From Ricinus communis (taxonomy: Eukaryota; Streptophyta; Magnoliopsida; Malpighiales; Euphorbiaceae), in NCBI RefSeq assembly GCF_019578655.1, contig NC_063265.1:8962501-9026500 (forward strand): a stretch of 64,000 bases of DNA. Direction: 5' to 3'. Position numbers and translations under genes: made by a program. The notes under the pieces are model-generated. The model did not search any database and was not told the origin of the DNA. It saw only the letters and a list, made by a program, of their open reading frames with translations. Within the stretch, counting starts at the first letter, position 1. Every line of letters begins with the position of its first letter. Below are positions 24,932 through 36,190 of this stretch, one piece after another.

Positions 24932-27900
24932 TTAATTATCACAAACTATGCAAGAAAACAACTTCTGAATAAAAGATTTGGATGATGCGCTAGTGTTGGT
25001 AATAATGGCAAGTGCCTCTGTCTTGACTAAAGCAATGACTTCTGATTCATCCACCCCACCATCCCTTGCTTTCTCATATTCTTCATAAAATCTTTTGAAT
25101 GCATTCTCTACATAATTTGCAGCCTCTGAAACTTTCATGGATTCCACAAGTTTGTGAGGATAAATATCTGTCCCATGATCTCCATTCAGTACTGCTGCCA
25201 GTTGTACCAGTTCTTGCTGGAACTCACTAATATTTGCTTCTTCATTTGCCCCTCTCGATCGCAGCTTCACGGGTTCTGTCAGTGTAACTACAACACATAT
25301 ATATGCAATTATATATCAAAGAAGGTAGAAACTACGAATTAGAAATGTTATGTATAGGATTTAAAAATGTGGGTTCACCTGGGCAGTCTGTTCTTGGACT
25401 AGTTCTAGTCAAGACAGACTCAAAGGTTCCAGCCCACTCATCACGTTTGGTTAGAAACTCTTTCAGATTGAATAGCTTTTTAACTGTTGCTGCAATTGAG
25501 GAATGCTCAAATTCTGATGTTTCTTGCGGTCCTGAAGGTCCATGTAGTACTGCAATTCAGTTTAAATACGTTAGCAATCAAAAATCAAGAAACTCATTCA
25601 GTTATATTATTACAGCTTCTTATCAGACCATCAGTATTTGTTATATACCTGTTCCAGGCTCAATCCAAGGAGATATTAAAACGGCTGGTACCCTAACTCC
25701 AAGTCGGTCAAACTTGAACAAATAAGGTGCAGGACCAACAATATCATCAGGACTGGGAATGCCAGTTGCAGGTGTTGGAACATGATCATAGAAACCACCA
25801 TGTTCATCGTATATGATTATGAATAGCATTTCATTCCATTGCGGGCTAGCTCTTAGTGCTTCGTACACTTCTTTAACAAATTTTTGGCCCTCTGAGACAT
25901 CATGCGATGGATGATCGTCGTTTGCTGGTATCGACAAAAGATCATAATACCTTGGCTCAATCACCACATAGTTTGGTAGCTCCCCTTTCTCGCAATGTTT
26001 CTTGAATTGTAGATCAAACTGGTGAAAGTTCTTTAGGTACTTTATCTTTCTCAAGTTCCTGTCCATAACAAGATTATTCTATTAGAAGGCAAAAAAATTT
26101 AAGGTATTATCAAATTCATAAGTCATATTAGCAACTACATTTACATACTTAATCTCAGGTTAACAAAGGAGTCTAGTTTCTTTTGCTAGTTAAAACTCCG
26201 GGCTGTTAAATACAAGTAAAGGATCATTCGGTTCTTAGACCATCTTCAAGAATGACTTAACTACAATTAGATTAAAGAAATAAACTCAATGTACTAGTGA
26301 CTTATTGTTCATATCCATTAATATTTGTGGAAATTTACAAAATTCTTGTAATAAAACAAGAACTAGACTATGAAATTCATTAATCCCCCATTAAAAATAT
26401 TATGTTTTAATTAATTATATAACTTAAATTGCATCCATGATAAAGTGAGGATTTGTTAAATATATAAAATCATCATTATAAGTTGTACAATTTTTCTTTA
26501 TTGAACATGAAGATAAATAACTTAAGCCAAAGTATCGCCTGAAAAAGAAAAAGAAAAAAGAAGACTAAATGGAAGAATATAACATGTTTTAAAAATGGAT
26601 TAGGTATGGCGACTTTGCAATCAACTTGGGAGCCAAAATCATTACTTTAAAACAAAAACGTGGGTACCAAAAAATGGGGTCAGTTGACAACTAAGGTCTT
26701 TAAACAATAAAAAAAGGCAAAGACAATGGGACAAAACAAAATAGTACCTCGTTTGGCTGTCAGAAACAATTGTACAACAGTCACCGTGTTCATGTACAAT
26801 GATATAATATAATGTATATTATATTTAAAGAATAATTAACACAATGACTCATTATATAAATAGTATAGTAATGACTAATTAAATTTTTTATAATATAAAA
26901 ATTAAAATGAACTAAGTGATAGTATAATTCATACATTGCATTATGGGTCTATTATTTTAGATTATGTTTGATTGGAAAATTAGAAGTATCCATCTATTCA
27001 CATGAAATGCCCTTATTCTATGGAAATTTCAGGAGGTTTTGAGACCACATGTTCTTGATAATTTCTATTAATTAAGTGAAGAAACAATATCAATTAGTCA
27101 CTAATTCTAATGATTATTTTATGTATTACTACGTTCATCATAAAATAGAATAGAAAGACTAAATTAAGAGGAAATATTCATTTGCTAATCAATTAAATAT
27201 TTTCTTTATGTTCTTCAACCGGTTAAATATGTTGAGATCCAAATTCAAGATTTCGAAACTTTTGAGATAAAGTTTATTGGTTGAACTAATTATCTTCACA
27301 ATCACATTTGGTATAGGAATCAGATTATTTGGACCCTCCCCTGAATATTAAATTTGTTTCATATGAAATTAAAGTCCTTTGAAATATGAAAGGTATCCAA
27401 TGCGAGCAAGAGATTTCACTCTTTGATCAAGTCGTCCATGCAACAGGAAGCATCCAATGTAATGTAATATATAAATTTTCAATCCTGAAGTCGTAACATT
27501 CACAAGTAATTAATTGATGACTTGATGCATGGTTGTTAAATTGTGAAAATAAAATAAAAAAAATCAAAAAAAGAAGAAGAAAGAAAGCTATTTTTGAATT
27601 AACCAGATAGAGTTAAGGTCAAAGTCCTTATATCTAAAAAACTTATTATTTTCAAATGTTTGTTAGTGCTTACTATTCTATCTCTTCCACCTAAATTGCT
27701 TTAATTTTTTAATGAAATTTAAATTCTTAATACAATTTTTGAGAGAATCATGAGTTAAATTAAAAAAAAAAAAAAACTATAGCATTATATATGCAAAATT
27801 ATTTGATTGTAGAAAGTACAGGTTTAAAAACATATGTGGGTTATCATCCTAGCATACAAAATAAAATTCACAATAATGTAATTCGCAATACATTTTTCTC

Positions 27901-28677
27901 ATAGTTGTTAGTTGTTATGAATTCCGATTGATAATCTGATTCTGATATTCGAACTTATAACCTGACAGTCTTGCAACATATTAATAATACCAATATCAAA
28001 TAAAATTAATTGTTGATAGTGAAACTGAAATGTTACCTGTAAAAAAGAGTAGTAGGAACTTGCTGAAAGTAAATTCCAAAAGAAAATCCAGCTTCATGCA
28101 TTGACTCAAAAATGGTCTTCTGAGGAAACCCTTCAGCTAGCATCTTGGTGTCGTTACTTGTAGCACCATGCGAAGTCGCAGAATGCAAATACAACCTGTT
28201 AGGCTGCGTTGACGTAGGAATGGAAGCAAACCAGCGATCACAAACGGCAAAATTCATGGCCAGCTCTTTGTAGACCGGGACAGCCTCTGGTCTGAACCCG
28301 TTCATGACAGTCTCAGCCATACCTTGCTGCGTACGTTCTGCGTTCTGTGCAAAACCATTCATTTTCGGGGATACAGCGTTCTCGCTGGATAGTGCAGCTT
28401 CGGTCCATTCGACGCCGAACACCTGTTCATATATAGCCTGGATTGAGTGGCCAGGGTCAGGATCGACGTAGGCAGCTTGATCTCTGAAGAAAACGAGGGA
28501 GGAGTTCAGGTCTGAGGTTGAGATGGGATTGGATTCTTGTCCAGTCACTCCGTCAATTTCTGGGTTAAGGGTCTTTAGCCACCCTAGCATGTGGTCGAAA
28601 GAACGGTTTTCTTGGACCAGAACTACTACTGTCTTGATAGGGTACTCGTTGGCGCTTGTGGAGCTCTCCGCAGCCAT
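24932..28677 (-). CDS. non-specific phospholipase C, NPC3/NPC4/NPC5 group
   Basis: Four exons in transcription order: 28677-28037, 26058-25649, 25549-25379 and 25287-24932. They total 1578 bases and 525 residues in frame. The first intron is long (1978 bases). The phosphoesterase signature ENRSFDH occupies residues 23-29; TQPNR follows mid-protein and DEHGGFYDH is at 298-306, all conserved in this family. These enzymes hydrolyse phospholipids such as phosphatidylcholine to diacylglycerol and a phospho-head group, and in plants act in phosphate-starvation lipid turnover and stress signalling. There is no signal peptide, and the C-terminus is short. These points fit the NPC3/4/5 group rather than NPC1, NPC2 or NPC6. 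Two Cys lie at the extreme C-terminus (Cys520 and Cys523, in FSCIVCDN). The start MAAESS was chosen because no ATG precedes it in frame. Confidence 0.94.
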
Positions 28678-28878
28678 TTTTGGTGGTTCTTGACTTCTTG
28701 GAGGTGGTGGTGGCAATGGTAGAAGGAAGAAAACTTTTGATTGGAGAAGAAATATTTGGAAAGTTATAAGGAGAAGAAAGATATACAAATATTTTGAGAT
28801 CGTTTATGATATGATGATTGAGAGGATAACTACGGGTTCCTTTGAGGGTGGGTGGGTGGGCAAGATATGCAAATTGTC

Positions 28879-28890
28879 TTATATATTATG
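28879..28890 (-). promoter_or_regulatory. candidate TATA box of the NPC gene
   Basis: The minus strand reads ATAATATATAAG, about 200 bases upstream of the start codon at 28677. A C-rich CCACCC tract follows it downstream. This is a plausible core promoter, judged only from motif and position. Confidence 0.45.
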
Positions 28891-29459
28891 GCCTCTAATA
28901 TAATCTTCCTTGTTTAAAGGAAGAAAAAAGAAAAGTAATAAAGCATTGGGTTGTAAATTGCAACATGCACGTTCTATATAATTTATTTAAACCAATCAAA
29001 TTTATCCCAGAGACTCCCAATTTGGATAGATCATAAATTTTAAATTATAAAGATCCACCCCAAGGAAAAGCCTTTTATCAATAGCTTGCACACATCAGCC
29101 ATTTATTTTGCTCCAAGATTAGGTTTATGCAGTTGGCATTAATTATTTAAGAGTTACTTTTGAATAATAGAAAATTGAGCCTCAAAATGTATCATTATAT
29201 TTTAATTGGGATGCATCTGAAGCTAATTTAAATATGATCATAACCCATTTAATTTTCTTAAATAATAAAAAAGAATAAAAAAGTCAGTATATAAGCTTTG
29301 ATATATATATATATTAATTTCTGAAATTTAAATTTTTTTTTTATATATGCTTAATTTTTTATCTAAGATTTTTATTTTGATATGTGTATTTATTGATACA
29401 TGGAATTAAACTGATGTATAATTTTATATTTTTTTATTAATTTATTGATTAATAAGTTA

Positions 29460-29790
29460 CATTTCTAATTAAATATCGATTCTAATCTTAAAAAATAAGA
29501 TATTAATTATACTTTAATATTATATTAACTAATAAATAATTTTCTAATCAGATAACAATACTAATTCTTATCTTAAGAAATAGCATATTAATTATATTTT
29601 AATATCATATTAATTAATAAATTAATTTTCTAATTGAATAATAATTCTAATTCTATAAAATAATATTTTAAATTATATTTGTAATATATATTTGATAATA
29701 AATTAATTCTTTTAATTATATAATATATTTTTAATTCTAAAAAATAATACTATCAATTATATTGATAGTATCAATTTATAATATTAAGAT
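29460..29790. repeat. diverged AT-rich tandem repeat, about four units of ~80 bp
   Basis: The word TTTCTAATT or a close variant starts at about 29462, 29541, 29627 and 29709. Each is followed about 12 bases later by TCTAAT-like sequence and then a tract like AATATTAATTATA. Spacing is 79-86 bases. The units are AT-rich and degenerate, so exact boundaries are uncertain. Confidence 0.55.
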
Positions 29791-30020
29791 TAATTAATAA
29801 ATATTTTTAAAATAATTTTTATATTATTGTATTAATAAATTTTTAAATTTTAAAAAAATTAAAGACATTTAAAATAGTTAATTTGCTATTATTTTTAAAG
29901 TATTATTAATTAATATTAAATATTAAAATTTTAATTAAATTGTATTATCAACTTAATTTTATAATCGAAACAATAATAACGGTCGTGCAATGACAGATAA
30001 ACGACTAGTATATGGTAAAC
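29760..30020 (+). repeat. dispersed AT-rich repeat, copy B
   Basis: This is an inverted copy of 480-740. It ends with GGTCGT (29981-29986), a short loop, ACGAC (30001-30005) and then TAGTATAT. Immediately before it lies the ~80-bp tandem repeat, which may belong to the same element. Confidence 0.5.
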
Positions 30021-31491
30021 TCTAATGATTTAATTGATTATTTTTAGCTTAATTTGGATCTCAAATTGTAATCAAATTGAGTTCTTATAAGATAGTACTA
30101 ATTTTTTTCTAAATATTTTTTCCATTTAAGAGTGTTGAACTCAAAACATTCATGTAATTGCAAATGATTAGGTGAAGTTTGGTGCTTTGTTATTCTTGGG
30201 TTAACATTGGTATCGGCCTGGCATAAGTTAAATTTATTGTCAAACAAATATATGATATTGAGAGCTTTACTTGTTTTAGTTATATTAATTAACTTCTTAA
30301 TTGTTTGAGCATACGCCTTTGCTGTAATAAGTCAAATAATTAGTACCAAAAGCTAATACAAATTAAATTGACAATAATTATAACTTAACAGAACTAATCA
30401 CCCAAGTCAACTTTATATTATATGATATATAGCTTTAAATGCCAACCTAAAGTACGTGGAATTGTTGAAGTGGGCCAAGCATAGGCCCACGTTCTATTAT
30501 CTTCACAAAGAAAATAATAAATAAAAATAAAATTTAAGTATTAAATAATAAAACTCAACCATTAATAATGAATTTAATAGGCTTATCAATTAACATAAAA
30601 GAATCATAATGTTTATTAATTCCATGTTAACGTAAGAAAATAGAGTAATTGGTGTGTTCCACACATTAGATAATAGAAAGGAATAAAAGCATATGGTATG
30701 CGTGTTAAAACAATTAATTGGAAGAAGAGAAACATTATTTTGTCTGATAATAAGACAGTAAAATCCAGCTACCAATTAGATATGTGTTCATAATCACATT
30801 GTGTTTCAGAAGTCTTTGACAAATAGAAAATGAATATTAACTATTTTCTTTATTTGATAACAAAAAAAAATCTAAAACATGTTAGGAAAAAGAAAAGGCC
30901 AAATTCTTTCTTTTACTTTTTGCTGCATACATATTTATATACTTTAATTTTTATATTTAATTATTTTAATATTTTAATATTTGATAGTAATTATCTTATT
31001 TTCTTATGATATTAAAGAATATTTTTCCATATACAAGTGTTTATATACTTTGCTTATAAATATTTAAATGCTATTAAAAGATAAAATTTAAGTGTTTATT
31101 ATATTAAATAAAATATTTAAAAGATTATAAAAATAAAATTTAAATATTATTAAATTAAATTAAAATATTAAAATACTAAAATAATTGAAATGACAGAAAT
31201 TTAGATATTTAAATATATATTCTGCCTTTATTTAATTTTTTTTGTTGAAGAGAAAGAGAAAGGGAAAGAGAAATATGTTATATTGAAGTTGATCGGCAGA
31301 TGATATTCTTGATAAAGGAAATAAAGTAATAAAGAAACAGTAAACTTGTTTTGCAATCAGTTTCACGCTGAGCTTTACTTAATTATCCACCTTTTTCAAA
31401 TGGTCATGTCTAAAGGGAATAATGTATAAAGTAGTAGATTTTTTGGAGTAATGTCACCTGTGAACTCGTATCTTATTTTTTTAACGTGGTA

Positions 31492-31561
31492 TTTAATATT
31501 TTTATAAAATTATTTTTTTTAATATTTTAAAATTAATAAATAATTTTATAAAAATATTAAA
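31492..31561. repeat. perfect 24-bp inverted repeat with ~22-base loop
   Basis: The left arm at 31492-31515 is the exact reverse complement of the right arm at 31538-31561 (core ATATTTTTATAAAATTAT on the left). ATGTCACC stands as a direct repeat at 31451 and 31561, flanking the structure. This could be a fossil foldback element or a hairpin-forming sequence. Confidence 0.75.
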
Positions 31562-34500
31562 TGTCACCATAGGTAGATAAAAGATAAATAAAATATCTAA
31601 TATTTTCTCCTCTCTTTTATCGATTAAAATTTCTTTCCAAACTTTACAAGCTTATTTGAAAGTATACAATTTTCTGAATGCAGATGATAATATATATAAT
31701 GATAGATTTTATATATATCATAAAATGTAAAATAAAAGATGTACGTTAATGGATATTTAAAAATCAAAATCTATTGAATGGCTTGTGTTATGCTGTTTTA
31801 ATTCTAAGTCTAGATTTTTTTATTTTTTTCATTTGACTTTTATTTTTCATATAGCATTCAGACCAAATAACTCTATAAGATTACGTTGATACTTTTACAT
31901 ATTAGAAACAACGTAAAAGACAAATCTATTTTTTCCGAGTTCTAATTAGAATAATGTTTAAATAAAATTAAAAATACTTAGTAAGTTATATATGATAAGT
32001 AGGTAGTTTTTAGTTTCACATATTCCATTTCTATTATTTGAGACATTATCATAAATATATTTACAAAAGCCCATTGGTTTATTCCTGATTTTTTTGGGCT
32101 TGGGATCTTCTTTTCCCGGACCAATTTTATCATGTAGGAAATCTTAATATGAGGCCCACTGAAGTCTTGCATCATCGTTAATATTGGAATTTATTTAAGA
32201 GGAGATTTCATCTTTTATCCTTTTTTTTTAAATAATTATAAAAATATCTTTATTTTTTTATTTTTTAAAAATTATCCCTTCTGTTTTTAAAAATACTCAT
32301 TCTTCACTTTTTCATCTTTTCTATTTTTCTAAAATTAATTTTGGATATTTCACAAATATCCGATGTATATCATTATTTTAATAGATATATTACCGTTTAA
32401 TGGAATATTTGAATTGAATTTTTGTTTCATTTAAAAATTTTCAGATACTTACTATATATTATTATTTAGAAAACGTACATCTTTTATCGTTCAATTTTTT
32501 TTTGAGTTTGCATTTTATTTCATTTGGAAAATATTGAGATATGAAACGTATACTTAATGTATACCGTTTTTGGTTAAATATATATCTTTTTTTGTTATTT
32601 ACGTCAAAAGTAATACCGGATACATATATTTTTTCTTCAATATATATTATGTAGTACTTTATCTAATTCTTCAGATATGATATTTTCAATATATCTCCAA
32701 ATCTTTAAATTAGAAAAATATCTTTTAGATTTATTTATTTATTTATTTATCATTAATATCACAAAGTCAAGTAAAATCTATTTCACAAAAATTAATATAT
32801 ATTTAAACATAAATACTTTTTCTTCAACACGTACATTTTTCATGTGAAATAACCAAATCCGATATTTTGTAAATAAAATTTTATTTTAGAATATTTTTGA
32901 AATAAAGTTTCGTTTTTAGATTTTTTGTTGTCAGATATTTATATGAATATTTTTATAATTATTTTATATTTTCGTGGCATTTATAAAAAACTCTCTTAAT
33001 TTATCTATTTTAATATGTTTTAATGATTAGATCTGTAGGCATAATCTTAATTCAAATATATAAATAATATATAATGTTTATATATATTGTATATTTAATA
33101 TTAATTTTTATAAATAGAATAAATAAATATATATCAATAATAAATTATTTTCTTAATTAATCAAAAAAATTTAATCCCATTCGTTTTGTTTTATCATTAA
33201 TTTACAAATATTATACATAAACTTCTAACATTAAAAACAGAAAGAAACATTGAAATATTGGAATCCTATTAGAAAAATTTTAAAATATTGAATTTGATAT
33301 AATATTATTAAACAGGAAAATAAATCTTCTTTTTCCTGTTGTACAGCTAAAAGCCAATTAAAGCTGGAATGCTTTAGAGAAAAGAAAGAAAATCCAAACC
33401 CATTCCTATTAACAGAAAAAATTAAACCCTAATCATCAGATTATTGGAATTAAATTAATTAAAATTATAAGTGATAGTTAAGTAGCCAATAAATATTAGA
33501 AGAAAAAGGCAGTTGAGGGGGTTTGTTTCTATGTATATTTAATTGATTAATGTTGTTTTTCCAAAGGTTATGGTGATCCTATCAAGTTCCATTCCACAAT
33601 TTAAATTCATCTCAATCCACCACACCACACCCATATGAGTTTCTTTTGAGATTTAAAAAATACAAAATGTCACCTTCAAGTTATTTTTTGTTCTGAATGG
33701 TCCCCTTCAAAACAGGATCATATTGCCCTAACTTATAAAATCTTTTCTTGCATAAGCAAGAAGGCACCTCTTTAAATGATTGGCCCCCTTCTCTCAAAAA
33801 ATTCCAAAAAGACTAAAAAAAAGACACATTTTGGGCCAATGACATTAGAGTTTTGTTATTCTTTTCTACATTTTTTTTAATGATTTTTTTCTTAAAAAAA
33901 AAACTCAATCAGCAATAAATGAATCTCTTTTCCTTTAAAATAAATGTAAATGAAACCATAATTCTATGGTATGAAATTTATCACTTTATAAAAGTTATAT
34001 TTATGAAATCTGTATAAATTCATAATTGATTTTTCATTCTATGGTATAGTGTAGACTAACAGTATGATTGTAGAGGATAATAATATAAAATAATTATTTA
34101 ATTTTATATTTAATTTAATTTAATTTATAATTTTAATATGTTTTATTTCAATAATTCAATTTTAATTGTATTTTAATATAGTCATTTGTAAATAAAAAAC
34201 TAATACTTGATAAAAAGAAAAAAGACATGACATGCCAATATCTCATCAACAATAATGATAAAAAATATAACTAAAATTAAAATTTAACAAATAAAATAAA
34301 ATAAATTAAAAAATTTATGATAGAAAATAAAATGTAAAGTTGAATTATCATTTATACAATTATGGCTTGATTGTACAATTCTTCCTTCCCTAGATTCTAG
34401 TGTCTTGTACAATTTGCCAAGAAAGCTCCTCATTTTGCCATTCTTTTCTCAAAGTGTCATCTCCTTGGTGCAACTTGCTTGTCATCTTGTCGAGTATTTT

Positions 34501-35059
34501 TAAAGTGAAAGAGGCAAGACTCACTCCATTCTCATCATATATAAATATAGATTTTTTGTTTCTTTCTTCCTACTAGTTAGCTGGCATTGCCTTATGCTTA
34601 CTATATTCCAACTCTAAATTAAAAGCAAAAGTAAAAGTGAAAATCAAAGGTAGAGAGGAATAATATAATAAAAAGAAGCTCAGTTAATACCTTTAATTGC
34701 AATCAAAAGGTACAGAATTAATTCTTCTTCTACTTTAGTATTTTACCATTAATTTTCATCCAAATGTCCTTGTAATTAACAATTGTTACTTGATCATCAA
34801 ATTGAAGGCAAGACCAAAGTTTCAGGTCCCAAAAAAGATTTCCCATTTCAAGAACATAGACTGACTGACAGACCCCATTGATTAAAACTAAGGTCAGGAA
34901 CAAAGTACAAGTCTCATAATCTCAATTCACTATCAATTTTATGTGCAGTATCTCTACAATGGTATTCTGTTTATGGTACAAAAGAAAAAGAAAAAGAAAA
35001 GAAAAATAATGGTTTTTCTTTCCAGAAAAGGAAAAAAAAAAAACAAAGCTAATGGCAAA

Positions 35060-36190
35060 TCAATTAGGAATAATAGAACTCCTGCTGGCTTTATCATACC
35101 TTGAGAATATGAATCTTCCTGCTGAAATTGATCTTCTCAGAGCAAGAGGACTTCTAACCATATTCAAGATCCCTGTTCTGTTCTTATCTAAATCTCTTCT
35201 TTGGTGATTAGCATCATCATCATCATCATCGTCGTCATCTTCGCTAATTCTTAGTATGTCAGCAATTGAAACTTGGTTTTGGCAGAGAAAAGAAGAATTC
35301 AATGAAACTGACCTTCTAATTGGCTGAATTCTGCCACCACCATCACCACCCTCCTCGTCATCTCTAATTTCAATTACATTTTCACTTAATCCGAAATCTT
35401 GAATCCTTGCCTTTGGTGTATCACGGTCATCAGGATCACCGCCACCACCAACAACGACGCCAACCACAGCTTCTTCTTGACCACCACCCCTTTCTAAATC
35501 TTGAATGCCTTCATTCATCCTATATTGATGTTGAAGGGCAGACATAGAAGGGCTGTTACTGGGCTGAGGTGGTTCTTGAGTAGGCGGCGACGGCGGCGGC
35601 GGTAGCTGTTGTTGAGCTTGAGCAAGCAATATATTGGCGGATGCAATATGAGCACGGCAAAGAGGACAACTGGCATGAGATTTAAGCCAGGTATCAATAC
35701 AAGGAAGATGAAATGCATGGTTACACTTGGGCAGTAACCTTAGGCTGTCATTTTCTTGAAATTCAGTTAAACAGACAGAACAGTCCATGCCTTCAATAAA
35801 GCCATCTCCTTTCTTGTATATACGTACAGTGATTGACTTGATAAGTGTCTCATCCAATCCGCCATTGCCAGCACCTTGCAGAGATTCATTACTCACTTCA
35901 TACGTCATGCTATCTTCATCGTTGTTTCTCCTCCTGCAATACTTGGAGATGATAGTATAGTAACTTACCAATATGAAAGCACTTGCCAAGATACCAATAA
36001 TAGCAATGATAAGAGGAGAAAAATCTGTGCCCGAATCACCACCATCATCACTACCACCAAGATTAAAAGGAGGTGGAGGTGGGAATATTATGTAGCACCA
36101 TTGTGGACAATATATGCTGCAAATTCCTTGAGTACAGTCTTTATAAGTATCATATGGTGCCCATGGATTCTGGTTCCCAACAGAACCCAT
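35060..36190 (-). CDS. ATL-family RING-H2 E3 ubiquitin ligase, ATL51/ATL52-like
   Basis: An intronless frame of 376 residues. The family start is [14 protein letters not shown], which resembles the N-terminus of ATL51/52. A Cys-rich segment ([14 protein letters not shown]) precedes a single membrane span (~58-80) and the ATL-specific GLD motif ([10 protein letters not shown], 111-120). The RING-H2 domain has all eight zinc ligands: Cys137, Cys140, Cys156, His158, His161, Cys164, Cys175 and Cys178. A Pro-rich region, an acidic Asp run (coded at about 35208-35245) and a Ser/Arg-rich tail follow. ATL proteins are membrane-anchored ligases that pass ubiquitin from an E2 to targets, often in defence or carbon/nitrogen responses; the target here is unknown. 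An in-frame ATG at 36410-36412 could add 74 residues, but those do not resemble the family. Confidence 0.93.
   Translation of the reverse strand: MGSVGNQNPWAPYDTYKDCTQGICSIYCPQWCYIIFPPPPPFNLGGSDDGGDSGTDFSPLIIAIIGILASAFILVSYYTIISKYCRRRNNDEDSMTYEVSNESLQGAGNGGLDETLIKSITVRIYKKGDGFIEGMDCSVCLTEFQENDSLRLLPKCNHAFHLPCIDTWLKSHASCPLCRAHIASANILLAQAQQQLPPPPSPPTQEPPQPSNSPSMSALQHQYRMNEGIQDLERGGGQEEAVVGVVVGGGGDPDDRDTPKARIQDFGLSENVIEIRDDEEGGDGGGRIQPIRRSVSLNSSFLCQNQVSIADILRISEDDDDDDDDDANHQRRDLDKNRTGILNMVRSPLALRRSISAGRFIFSRYDKASRSSIIPN

Larger units (their letters stand above)
28891..35059. other. AT-rich intergenic DNA
   Basis: No coding region is supported over about 6 kb. It holds a diverged ~82-bp tandem repeat (29460-29790), dispersed repeat copy B (29760-30020) and a perfect 24-bp inverted repeat (31492-31561). 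The final ~300 bases are likely the 3' UTR of the ATL gene. The rest is low-complexity A/T sequence with stops in all frames. Confidence 0.6.

Noticed and set aside
25154..25725. Plus-strand frames overlapping the phospholipase exons
   Set aside because: They are antisense to well-supported NPC coding exons and show no features of their own.
26740..26960. Possible MITE in NPC intron 1, starting CCTCGTTTGGCTGTCAG
   Set aside because: The candidate right end near 26940-26970 does not pair convincingly with it.
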